DNA from: CAYURP01 sp964447175
GTDB lineage: Bacteria > Zixibacteria > MSB-5A5 > SM23-73-2
Direction: 5' to 3'
Assembly: GCA_964447175.1 (NCBI GenBank)
Contig: CAYURP010000029.1
Span: 1 to 34,473 of the forward strand
DNA: 34,473 nucleotides
Part shown: positions 23,841 through 31,336 of the stretch, one piece after another
How positions within the stretch are numbered: position 1 is the stretch's first letter
How the letters are laid out: every line of letters begins with the position of its first letter
Translations under genes and position numbers: made by a program
The notes under the pieces: generated by a model
The model's database searches: none
What the model was told of the DNA's origin: nothing
What the model saw: only the letters and a program-made list of their open reading frames with translations

Positions 23841-24605
23841 TTATTTAAATGTTTGTGCTTCCAATTGATTCCAAGCTTGCTCAGGCGAAATTGGAAGCTT
23901 TAAATTTGCTTGTTGAGTTACTGCAATCTCGTTGAACATATTTCGAACATCAATTGGTTCTATCTGCAACTTTTTTATTATTCTCACAATACGTTCAATT
24001 ATTCCAGGTGCGAGAAATGCAGAATCAGCAGAAAAAGGTGGATAGTCTTTGAGGATTTCGGCATTAGTGGTACCTCCAGTGTTGTTTGGCCCATTCAAAT
24101 CTAAATAACATACTTCTAAATAAGTTAATAGTGCTTGTTTAAGCTTACCTTCTTTACGAAGAATTTCAGCCATTTCAAATCTTGTATTTCGATAAAGTCC
24201 CCAATTCCCTAACTTGCTGTGTTCTATTAGCTGCTTATTTAAAAGCGACCACTGAACGTCGTTTTCGGCGGGTGGGACGCCCAATCTTTCGGCCAATTCA
24301 GCTTTTTCCTGCTCCACAATCCACTTTTGTGCTAAATATTCGTCGTGAGTACCGTGATAAATTGCCCATTGTTCTTCAATTAGATCGATCTGTGCCTCAG
24401 TAATCAACACCTTTTTGTTATCTATTGGCCTTGTGCGCACATAAATAAAATTTCCACAACCGGGGCATTTCTTTTTCCTTTTCGGTTTCTGTTCGAGTGC
24501 AACATTGCAAGAGGGACAAACTGCTTCCACATTGCCAATTTTTTCCAATCTCGATAATTGTTTTGGTTTTGAGAAAGCCTTTCTGATCCAAGATAAAAAT
24601 CCCAT
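23841..24605 (-). CDS. zinc-ribbon protein of unknown function
   Basis: The 254-aa protein starts with an amphipathic segment GFLSWIRKAFSKP that could touch the membrane. A zinc ribbon follows with CPSCN near residue 29 and CPGCGN near residue 47, that is CxxC-x14-CxxC. The remaining 190 residues are helical; the stretch WGLYRNTRFEMAEILRKEGK and LKQALLTYLEVCYLDLNG resembles a tetratricopeptide-like helix pair. I start it at the ATG at 24605, preceded by AGAAAGGT, and not at the TTG at 24626. No enzyme motif is seen. It belongs to the row of small orphan genes between 22.8 and 25.1 kb. Confidence 0.65.
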   Translation of the reverse strand: MGFLSWIRKAFSKPKQLSRLEKIGNVEAVCPSCNVALEQKPKRKKKCPGCGNFIYVRTRPIDNKKVLITEAQIDLIEEQWAIYHGTHDEYLAQKWIVEQEKAELAERLGVPPAENDVQWSLLNKQLIEHSKLGNWGLYRNTRFEMAEILRKEGKLKQALLTYLEVCYLDLNGPNNTGGTTNAEILKDYPPFSADSAFLAPGIIERIVRIIKKLQIEPIDVRNMFNEIAVTQQANLKLPISPEQAWNQLEAQTFK

Positions 24606-24722
24606 CAATAATACCTTTCTGGACAAGGGGGAAAGCCAATATCATATTTTCTGTCTTATGTCAGAACAACCTCCTGATGGAAGAAGAAAATGTTTATTTT
24701 CCATACGTCCAATAGTCCAACG

Positions 24723-24740
24723 CTTGAAGTCAGCTTCAAG
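24723..24740. other. perfect hairpin in the zinc-ribbon gene upstream region
   Basis: CTTGAAG, loop TCAG and CTTCAAG form a 7-bp perfect inverted repeat within the 195-bp region 24606-24800. There is no T-run on either side, so termination is not indicated. Its role is unknown; nothing else is seen in this region. Confidence 0.4.
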
Positions 24741-24800
24741 TCTACAACGGGCGGTAATTCCAAAACTCAAATTCTTCATTTACTGACGATGTCCACTGTA

Positions 24801-25043
24801 TTACCAACGAATCCGTTTGACTTTTAAGTCCAGTTCGACGATTTTCCAATTGTCGTCATCAATCCGGTTACAGTGATAGCCTTCAGATGTACGTGCAGTT
24901 CTCAGTCCTTTAAGTGGTACTGCATTGGGATTAGTTAGAGAGGTTGTGTCAATAATGGTTCTCTCGATCAGGATACGGAAACGTTGTCCATCTTCTGATT
25001 GCGCATCAAACTCGTCGATAGGTTCTTGCGTTTTCTTTGACAT
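24801..25043 (-). CDS. small hypothetical protein, 80 aa
   Basis: A small acidic-to-neutral protein with the end of its sequence predicted as beta strands: TARTSEGYHCNRIDDDNWKI and VELDLKVKRIRW. The pattern of a G-Y/H...N...D-D...W/F-x-I block is one I have seen in short bacterial proteins of unknown function, but I cannot name a family. GAGGAAAGG lies about ten bases before the ATG, which supports translation. It heads the row of orphan genes on this strand. Confidence 0.55.
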   Translation of the reverse strand: MSKKTQEPIDEFDAQSEDGQRFRILIERTIIDTTSLTNPNAVPLKGLRTARTSEGYHCNRIDDDNWKIVELDLKVKRIRW

Positions 25044-25249
25044 CGAGTTTATCCTTTCCTCTTCTGACAGCTAATTCTTTATTACAAAGTTCCTGTACAA
25101 CAATCTTGTTTTACTTCACTTTCGGATAAAATACTTGTTAGTATCCTCGCCAAAGCTTCATACAGAATTAATACCGCCTAAAAATGTACCACATATGGAT
25201 TTATCTTGAGTTTTCCTCCTCCTTTTTTGTTTTAATAATTCAAACCTCA

Positions 25250-25292
25250 TTCAGCACCAACCAATGAGACAAAAACGCCCGCAAAAAGTATT
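25250..25292. repeat. AGCACCAACCAAT dispersed repeat, copy 2
   Basis: Same 16-base core and same spaced CAAAAAG(T/C)ATT as at 20452-20494. It lies in the 292-bp region between the rtcB stop and the 80-aa gene, which otherwise shows nothing clear. Confidence 0.6.
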
Positions 25293-25335
25293 AACTAACT
25301 CTAAATAATATAATGCGTTAAGTCTCCTATTTAAA

Positions 25336-26781
25336 CTATCCCTTTATATTACCAATAGGCTTAAGCTCAAAGACTTTTCGGGAGATGCCGATGCGGTCTA
25401 CGGCGTCAACTACGTTCTGGATGTTCTTGTAGGCGATTCCGGCTTCCTCTGCCAGTCCGGACATTGAAACTGCCCTGACGTGTATTCCTCTCTGCTCCAT
25501 CTTCTCCCTTATTTCCGTGCCTCGGACCTTTCTCTTGGCTTCCCTGCGGGACATTGTTCTGCCTGCTCCGTGCATGGTTGAGCCAAAGGTTAAATCCATT
25601 GCCTTCTGGGTTCCCACTAACAAAAATGAGCTGGTCTCCATTGATCCGCCGACTATTACCGGCTGTCCTACTGACCTGTAAACCTCCGGAACTTTGGGGT
25701 CTCCTGGCGGAAACGAACGGGTGGCTCCCTTGCGATGAACTACTACTTTTTTCTTTTGACCGTCTATTGTGTGCTCTTCCAGCTTGGCGATGTTGTGTGC
25801 TACATCATAGACCATATGCATTCCTAAATCCTTGGGGTCTTTGTGAAATACCTGGGAGAAACCTTCCCTGATTCTGTGCAGGATCAACTGGCGATTGGCA
25901 AAGGCGGAATTTGCGGCACAGGCCATTGCCTGGTAATAGTTCTGCCCTTCGGGTGAATTGAACGGGGCACAGGCTAATTCCCGGTCATTTACCTGGATAT
26001 CATACTTTCTTAAAGCATCCTCGAAAACCCTTAAGTAATCTGTGGCGATTTGATGTCCGAATCCTCTTGACCCGCAGTGAACCATTACGAAGACCTGATT
26101 GGGTTTGGTTAACCCAAAGACTTTAGCTATTTCCTGGTTGTAAACGCTGTCGGTCTGGGCTACCTGGATTTCGAGATAGTGGTTGCCTGAGCCTAAAGTA
26201 CCTAATTGATCCACTCCTCTGGAAATAGACTTGGAGGACACCTTGTCTGGATTAGCACCGGGGATTTTACCGTTCTCCTCGGTTCTGGCAATATCCTCGT
26301 TCCATCCATATCCATTCTCCACACACCATTCCACCCCTTTAACCATTACCTCTTTGAATTTATCAACTTTCAGTTTCACAAACCCTCTTGAGCCTACTCC
26401 AGCAGGAACCAGTCTGAAAAGAACGTCCATCAGCTCCTTCATCTTGGGTTTGACCTCCTCATAGGTCAGATCGGTTTTCATCATTCTTACCCCGCAGTTG
26501 ATGTCAAATCCGATTCCACCGGGAGATATTATCCCTTCATCTAAATCAAATACAGCTACTCCACCAATTGGAAAACCATATCCCCAATGACCATCAGGCA
26601 TGCACAGGGCGTGCATCTGTATTCCGGGCAGGCAAGCAACGTTGGTGATCTGGTCGAAGACGCCTTGATCCATCTCATTTACCAGCTGCTGGGAGGCAAT
26701 TATCCTGGCCGGAACCCGCATCCCCTGCTTTTCGGTTTTGGGTATTTCCCAAACTCCTTCCTGGATTTTCTTCATCTGCAT
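25336..26781 (-). CDS. rtcB: RNA-splicing ligase RtcB
   Basis: The 481-aa protein is a full RtcB. It carries CMPDGHWGYGFPIGGVAVFD, GIGFDINCGVRM with D93 and C96 as Mn ligands, LGSGNHYLEIQ, VMVHCGSRGFGHQIA, and STMHGAGRTMSRREA, where H404 is the expected guanylylated histidine. The enzyme joins 2',3'-cyclic phosphate or 3'-phosphate RNA ends to 5'-OH ends with GTP and Mn2+, and repairs tRNA and other broken RNA in bacteria. GAGGTG precedes the ATG at 26781. It starts 9 bp after archease, the cofactor that helps its guanylylation turn over, so the two are clearly a unit. No RtcR-type sigma54 regulator is present. Confidence 0.96.
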   Translation of the reverse strand: MQMKKIQEGVWEIPKTEKQGMRVPARIIASQQLVNEMDQGVFDQITNVACLPGIQMHALCMPDGHWGYGFPIGGVAVFDLDEGIISPGGIGFDINCGVRMMKTDLTYEEVKPKMKELMDVLFRLVPAGVGSRGFVKLKVDKFKEVMVKGVEWCVENGYGWNEDIARTEENGKIPGANPDKVSSKSISRGVDQLGTLGSGNHYLEIQVAQTDSVYNQEIAKVFGLTKPNQVFVMVHCGSRGFGHQIATDYLRVFEDALRKYDIQVNDRELACAPFNSPEGQNYYQAMACAANSAFANRQLILHRIREGFSQVFHKDPKDLGMHMVYDVAHNIAKLEEHTIDGQKKKVVVHRKGATRSFPPGDPKVPEVYRSVGQPVIVGGSMETSSFLLVGTQKAMDLTFGSTMHGAGRTMSRREAKRKVRGTEIREKMEQRGIHVRAVSMSGLAEEAGIAYKNIQNVVDAVDRIGISRKVFELKPIGNIKG

Positions 26782-26790
26782 ATTATCACC

Positions 26791-27219
26791 TCATATGTCT
26801 AAAACGACTTTAGCCCTCCAGTTATTTTTTAGCTTCTTCACCTCAAAGAGGTGTAAGGTAACTGCTTTAACGTCTACTTTAACTTTGTGTTTTTTATAGT
26901 CAATCTTCTCCCCAAAAACCTGGGCACTTAAAAGATATTTATTTTTCTTCTCTATTTTCAAGTCGAATTTGCCAAAGAACATCTCCTTGGCATCCTTAAG
27001 ATAAATCAGCTCAGCCAGCCAGTCGAACAAAAGCTTATCCAGTTCAATATGCTTAAGCTCAATTTTTAAAACCTCTTTTGGCTCCACCTTTTTAGTGTTA
27101 GCCATCACCTCAAAGGTAGCCCGGGCACAGGTGGCAAAAAGCTCCTCTAAGGTTTTGCCCTCAGCCAGAAAGGCTGCATCGGCAATCGCCACGTTCTCCA
27201 AGAATCTAAACTTCCCCAA
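26791..27219 (-). CDS. archease (RtcB activator)
   Basis: The 142-aa protein is archease. The start KFRFLENVAIADAAFLAEGK replaces the usual FLDHTADVA form but keeps its Asp; further on are TLEELFATCARATFEVM, LDKLLFDWLAELIYL and VKAVTLHLFEV, and the C terminus WRAKVVLDI. Archease promotes multiple turnover by RtcB. The start must be the TTG at 27219, because an in-frame TGA (the lapA stop) lies just one codon upstream and the family begins at this point. AGAGG is upstream with loose spacing. It is 9 bp from rtcB and 3 bp behind lapA. Confidence 0.93.
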   Translation of the reverse strand: MGKFRFLENVAIADAAFLAEGKTLEELFATCARATFEVMANTKKVEPKEVLKIELKHIELDKLLFDWLAELIYLKDAKEMFFGKFDLKIEKKNKYLLSAQVFGEKIDYKKHKVKVDVKAVTLHLFEVKKLKNNWRAKVVLDI

Positions 27220-27222
27220 AAC

Positions 27223-27438
27223 TCACAACCTCTTTTCGTCCTGCTCCTTTTTTGCAGCCCTGAGCCAGATATAGGATGCGAAAACAAAACCTAAAAGAAA
27301 GCAGATTATTGCCAAAAGCATTTTGGACATGGTAATGATCCAGAATAGAAACCTGACATCAGTCACTCCGGAGTTCTGCAGGATGAAGATTATCAAAAGC
27401 GCAGCAACTACTGCTGTTATAATATATCTTGTATACAT
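27223..27438 (-). CDS. LapA-domain (DUF1049) small membrane protein
   Basis: The 71-aa protein has two membrane helices: residues about 4-20 (YIITAVVAALLIIFILQN) and about 35-57 (MSKMLLAIICFLLGFVFAS), then a basic-acidic tail AAKKEQDEKRL. FILQN followed by a short strand and a second helix is the LapA/DUF1049 pattern. E. coli LapA helps control LPS synthesis with LapB. I start it at the ATG at 27438, which has AAGGAGAAAGGT just upstream; a longer frame to 27561 would overlap the ferredoxin gene. Its stop codon is nearly joined to archease in the same frame. Confidence 0.82.
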   Translation of the reverse strand: MYTRYIITAVVAALLIIFILQNSGVTDVRFLFWIITMSKMLLAIICFLLGFVFASYIWLRAAKKEQDEKRL

Positions 27439-27488
27439 ACCTTTCTCCTTAAGTTTTGGTTTTGTGCTAATACATAAAAGATTACAAG

Positions 27489-27677
27489 TTATCGAGCTTT
27501 GACAATGCAGTCCACCGGACATACCACCACGCATCTGGGACCTTCCTTTTCGTCCTCGCATTCATCGCATTTTCTTTTGTCGATGACGAAGATCTCCTTC
27601 TCATAAATAGCGTCATTGGGGCATTCCGGAACGCATAGCCCGCAGGCAGTGCAGTCATCTGTTATTCTCAATGCCAT
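27489..27677 (-). CDS. 2[4Fe-4S] ferredoxin, YfhL/Alvin type
   Basis: The 62-aa protein has two cluster motifs. The first is C9-x2-C12-x2-C15-x3-C19-P. The second is C37-x2-C40-x8-C49-x3-C53-P, with the eight-residue insertion between the second and third Cys that marks the YfhL/Allochromatium type. It is a small soluble electron carrier with low potential; its partner is unknown. It lies 50 bp ahead of lapA and in the same direction as archease-rtcB, but no functional link with RNA ligation is known. Confidence 0.93.
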   Translation of the reverse strand: MALRITDDCTACGLCVPECPNDAIYEKEIFVIDKRKCDECEDEKEGPRCVVVCPVDCIVKAR

Positions 27678-27769
27678 AGGTCAAAACCCTTTAATTACAT
27701 TTATACGCAGTTCAAAAACTCTTTCGTTGCTCCTCCTTTTTTCACCCAATCCAGCTTTCCCCTACCCGG

Positions 27770-28192
27770 TCATTTCAGCTTATGCCCCACGATCCTCCAT
27801 TCCTTTTTTTGTTTCAGGAGGTTAATTTCAAAGGGCTTTTTAACTCCTCCTTCCCCCGGTGCCTGGGCATTTTCAGCCAGTAAAGTGCAGAGAACCGCAG
27901 CGCTGTCTCCGAAGATTTCGAATCTTTTGGCTGTGAACTGAATGTTTCTCAAATCACCCAAATCGGAAAAATCCTGCAAAAGCTTGGGAATTCTGTAATC
28001 CCGGCTGAGTTCACCCCTAATGTAAAGGGAATCCAGTGCAGGTCTTTGCTTTTGATTAACAGCCCTCTGAAACCTGTCCACCAGATTTTTGATGAGTTTC
28101 ACATCGTCTGGCTTTTCCCTTTTTATCCCGCATCCCAGAGTCAAGATCAGTATTAAAACCAAAAGTGAAAGACATTTAATCATCTTATTCAT
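27770..28192 (-). CDS. lipoprotein, about 140 aa, function unknown
   Basis: The N terminus MNKMIKCLSLLVLILILTLG-C is a lipoprotein signal with lipobox LTLGC (Cys21). The mature part begins with a helix-rich section (KLIKNLVDRFQRAVNQKQ) and continues with beta strands (IQFTAKRFEIFGDSAAVLCT, WRIVGHKL), much like NTF2-like or SnoaL-like cone folds, which I suggest only as fold. It is expected to sit in the inner or outer membrane leaflet facing the periplasm. It lies 92 bp ahead of the ferredoxin gene. Confidence 0.72.
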   Translation of the reverse strand: MNKMIKCLSLLVLILILTLGCGIKREKPDDVKLIKNLVDRFQRAVNQKQRPALDSLYIRGELSRDYRIPKLLQDFSDLGDLRNIQFTAKRFEIFGDSAAVLCTLLAENAQAPGEGGVKKPFEINLLKQKKEWRIVGHKLK

Positions 28193-28377
28193 AACAGTAT
28201 AAAATAACAGAAATCAATAAAATATCAAAGCAATTTATTATTTACCCGGACATCATAAAGTCATTTCTAAACCTCTTCGCAAATTCAATTATTTTAGAAG
28301 CGGCCCAGCCCCGCAGGTTTGTGATTATTAATTAAAACTGCAGAATTTTCAATCTTAAATAAGTTTCTCTTCTTTTT

Positions 28378-29196
28378 CTATTCGACCTTAAACAATACTC
28401 CCAGGGCATTTGATTTATATTCAGCAACGCTGTCGTGAACTGTGTTGTAATCCAATATATCTATGAAAAGATGCTGATAACCTGATCCGCTTATTTTACA
28501 GGCGGTTCTGAGCGTATCCCCATCTCTGGTAAATGGGATCTTCAAATAATTTCCGTCTTTCCAAAAGTGAAGATAAAAAAACCGGGAAGTGTCTGGCTGG
28601 GATATCTTAAAGCTTAAAGAATCACCCGCATTGAAAGTTCGCACATCTCTGATATAGGTTAACAAAACTATGTTGCCTGATGAAAGGGTATAGTTGCCAG
28701 ATGGGCTTTCAATGTGTAAGGACATACTTCCTGAGATCTGTGATGTAGAATATATGTTGTTACCAGCCACCCCCTTTAAAAACCACCCACGGTAATCGTC
28801 ATAATCAGCTCCCCATTTCTCAAAATAACCCTCAACCTTTGAAACTGCTTTGAAGTCTTTTTGATACTCATTTCCATCAAGGAACAGGTGAAAAACGCCC
28901 TCTATGCTGTCAGTCAAAACCACATTGGCTATCTTGGTGTAGATGGTTTCAGGGGGAGCATCTTTCATATTTATATTAATGTAATACTCCTGCTTCTTTA
29001 TCTCCCGATAGAAGACAGAGTCCTGTGAGGTGTTAAAAGTATCCACCTTGAAGATGCTGGAATAGTAGTTAATTAACGCTTCTATGGCTTCCGGGTCATT
29101 TTTTGGACCTTTGCTCTTGGTCGACTTGTCGCAAGAAAAAATGAAAACCATTACACCCGCACTCAAAGCAATCAGAAATAAATACTTTTTAAACAT
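28378..29196 (-). CDS. lipoprotein, about 272 aa, function unknown
   Basis: The start at the ATG at 29196 is supported by GAGAGGTGAG directly upstream; the frame reaches up to 29211 but that has no signal. FKKYLFLIALSAGVMVFIFS-C22 is a lipoprotein signal, followed by a charged DKSTKSKGPKND linker. The rest is a strand-rich domain with sections such as GIYSTSQISGSMSLHI-like beta patterns. No known motif is seen. It starts 16 bp after the uvrB stop, so the two genes are likely co-transcribed although their roles appear unrelated. Confidence 0.7.
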   Translation of the reverse strand: MFKKYLFLIALSAGVMVFIFSCDKSTKSKGPKNDPEAIEALINYYSSIFKVDTFNTSQDSVFYREIKKQEYYININMKDAPPETIYTKIANVVLTDSIEGVFHLFLDGNEYQKDFKAVSKVEGYFEKWGADYDDYRGWFLKGVAGNNIYSTSQISGSMSLHIESPSGNYTLSSGNIVLLTYIRDVRTFNAGDSLSFKISQPDTSRFFYLHFWKDGNYLKIPFTRDGDTLRTACKISGSGYQHLFIDILDYNTVHDSVAEYKSNALGVLFKVE

Positions 29197-29212
29197 ATAC
29201 TCACCTCTCATT

Positions 29213-31216
29213 TTATTTTAATCTGGAACCCTTTCTTTGTCTTCTCTTTTTTATCTTCAGTATCTCATCCCTGTAAAAAGCAGCTTTTTCAAACTCCATT
29301 TTTTTTGCCGACTCCCGCATGGCTTTTTGTAAATAGGATATCTGATCCTCCAGGCCCATCTTAGCAGGATAGCTCAGCTTTTCCTCTTTCACGGTCGAGG
29401 TGGTTCTGGAATCGGCAAAGGTGGTGGTCTTTAAAATCTCCTCTCGGGATTTATAGATGGTTCGAGGGGTGATCCCATGCTTTTTATTGTATTCCTCCTG
29501 GATCTTTCTCCTTCGTTCGGTCTCCTGTATAGCCTTCTTCATAGAATCGGTTAGTTTGTCTGCATACATAATTACTTCTCCAGCCAGATTTCTGGCTGCC
29601 CTTCCGGCAGTTTGAATCAGAGACCTCTCCGATCTCAAAAACCCTTCCTTATCCGCATCCAGTATGGCTACCAGTGAAACCTCGGGCAGATCCAGTCCCT
29701 CCCTTAAAAGATTGATCCCCACCAGAACGTCAAACTCTGCCAGCCTTAGATCCCTCAGGATGTCCACCCTTTCTATGGCATCGATCTCCGAGTGTAGGTA
29801 GCGCACCCTGATATTCATCTGAGATAGGTAATCAGCTAAATCCTCAGACATGCGTTTGGTTAGGGTGGTAACCAAAACCCTTTCCTTTCTTTCAGCCCTG
29901 AGCTTGATCTCCTCCAGAAGGTCATCCACCTGATGAGCTAAGGGTTTGACCGTGATTTTTGGGTCCATTACCCCGGTGGGCCTTATCACCTGCTCCACCA
30001 CCACACCTTTGGTCTTCTCCAGCTCGTAGTCTGCTGGCGTGGCGGAGACAAATATCACCTGATTAATCAAAGATTCAAACTCATCAAAGAAAAGAGGCCG
30101 GTTGTCTAAAGCAGAGGGCAATCTGAATCCATATTCCACCAGGGTCTCCTTTCGAGAACGGTCACCCCGGTACATCCCCCTGATCTGGGGAATGGTCTGA
30201 TGTGATTCATCTATGATCATCAAAAAGTCCTGGGGAAAAAAATCAAGCAGTGTATAGGGACGTTCTCCGGGTTTACGTCCGGAAAGATGTCGGGAATAGT
30301 TTTCGATTCCAGCGCAGTATCCGATCTCCTTCATCATTTCCATATCGAACTTTGTCCTGGATTCCAGACGCTGAGCCTCCAGAAGCTTATTCTGGGACCT
30401 GAACCATTTCAGCCTTTCATCCAGTTCAATTTTGATGTTCTTAATGGCCTGCTCCAACCGGGGATAGGTGGTAACAAAGTGCTTGGCAGGATAGATGGCT
30501 ACCTTTTTATTCTCCTCCAGTATCTCCCCTTTCAGGACATCTATGACGGAAATCTTCTCCACCTTGTCCCCGAGAAGCTCCACCCGTATGGCGGTCTCCT
30601 CATAGGCGGGGTGAATCTCCACCACGTCCCCCCTAACCCTGAAGGTACCCCTTCCAAATTCTATGTCGTTTCTGGTATAATGAATGTCTATCAAATTTTT
30701 CAATATTCTATCCCTTTCGATCTCCTGCCCCACCTCGATAAGCACCAAAAGCTCCTCCCACTCGGTAGGTGAACCTATTCCGTATATGCATGAAACAGAA
30801 GCCACAATAATCACGTCATTCCTTCCCAGAAGAGAGGAGGTGGCTCTCAGTCTCAATCTATCTATATCATCATTGATCGAGGTATCCTTCTCAATGTAAG
30901 TATCCGAAACAGGAACGTAAGCTTCGGGCTGGTAGTAATCATAGTAGCTGATGAAAAACTCGACTGCATTATAAGGGAAAAAGCTTTTCAGCTCTCCGTA
31001 AAGCTGGGCAGCCAGGGTTTTATTATGGGAGATAACCAGCACGGGCTTGCCGCTGTTGGCAATCACATTAGCCATGGTAAAAGTTTTGCCTGACCCGGTA
31101 ACGCCTAAGAGTGTCTGGAATTTCTCACCCTTTTTAATACTCCGGGAAAGCTCCTTTATAGCCTGGGGCTGATCCCCGGTGGGTTTGTAACTGGATACCA
31201 GCTCAAATTCAGCCAT
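29213..31216 (-). CDS. uvrB: excinuclease ABC subunit UvrB
   Basis: The 667-aa protein is a full-length UvrB. It has Walker A LLGVTGSGKTFTMANVI (K44), FFISYYDYYQPEAYVP at the beta-hairpin that locks on damage, DESH motif II in the middle, LREGLDLPEVSLVAILDADK and QTAGRAARN of the helicase C-terminal motifs, and a final UVR motif QISYLQKAMRESAKKMEFEKA for UvrC binding. It verifies damage and loads UvrC in nucleotide excision repair. GAGGTTAAGA stands right before the ATG at 31216. uvrA and uvrC are not in the window. A lipoprotein gene follows in close spacing. Confidence 0.97.
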   Translation of the reverse strand: MAEFELVSSYKPTGDQPQAIKELSRSIKKGEKFQTLLGVTGSGKTFTMANVIANSGKPVLVISHNKTLAAQLYGELKSFFPYNAVEFFISYYDYYQPEAYVPVSDTYIEKDTSINDDIDRLRLRATSSLLGRNDVIIVASVSCIYGIGSPTEWEELLVLIEVGQEIERDRILKNLIDIHYTRNDIEFGRGTFRVRGDVVEIHPAYEETAIRVELLGDKVEKISVIDVLKGEILEENKKVAIYPAKHFVTTYPRLEQAIKNIKIELDERLKWFRSQNKLLEAQRLESRTKFDMEMMKEIGYCAGIENYSRHLSGRKPGERPYTLLDFFPQDFLMIIDESHQTIPQIRGMYRGDRSRKETLVEYGFRLPSALDNRPLFFDEFESLINQVIFVSATPADYELEKTKGVVVEQVIRPTGVMDPKITVKPLAHQVDDLLEEIKLRAERKERVLVTTLTKRMSEDLADYLSQMNIRVRYLHSEIDAIERVDILRDLRLAEFDVLVGINLLREGLDLPEVSLVAILDADKEGFLRSERSLIQTAGRAARNLAGEVIMYADKLTDSMKKAIQETERRRKIQEEYNKKHGITPRTIYKSREEILKTTTFADSRTTSTVKEEKLSYPAKMGLEDQISYLQKAMRESAKKMEFEKAAFYRDEILKIKKRRQRKGSRLK

Positions 31217-31230
31217 TCTTAACCTCTATC

Positions 31231-31261
31231 ATTAAATTACGAGATAAATAGCCAATGTCAA
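31231..31261 (-). promoter_or_regulatory. possible promoter of uvrB
   Basis: On the minus strand TTGACA (31256-31261) is a perfect -35 box. TTTAAT (31231-31236) matches five of six of the -10 consensus but with a 19-bp spacer, two more than ideal. No SOS box was seen nearby. Confidence 0.35.
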
Positions 31262-31291
31262 CATTTAAAAGGGCTCCGTTTTTTACAATAA

Positions 31292-31322
31292 AAAAAGCCC
31301 CCTTTGTTCAAGGGGGCTTTTT
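31292..31322 (-). terminator. intrinsic terminator after the beta-helix protein gene (bidirectional form)
   Basis: AAAAAGCCCCCTT (31292-31304) and AAGGGGGCTTTTT (31310-31322) form a 13-bp perfect stem with loop TGTTC. A-T flanks at both ends make it able to work in both directions. It lies 15 bp past the stop of the gene ending at 31337 and separates it from uvrB. Confidence 0.9.
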
Positions 31323-31336
31323 CCAAATCATAAAAA

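Noticed and set aside
27439..27561. Upstream extension of the LapA frame to 27561
   Set aside because: It would overlap the ferredoxin gene and lacks a ribosome-binding site; the ATG at 27438 has a good one.
15238..31336. CRISPR array search among the repeats
   Set aside because: The repeats are few, spaced by genes, and differ from copy to copy; there are no regular spacers and no cas genes.
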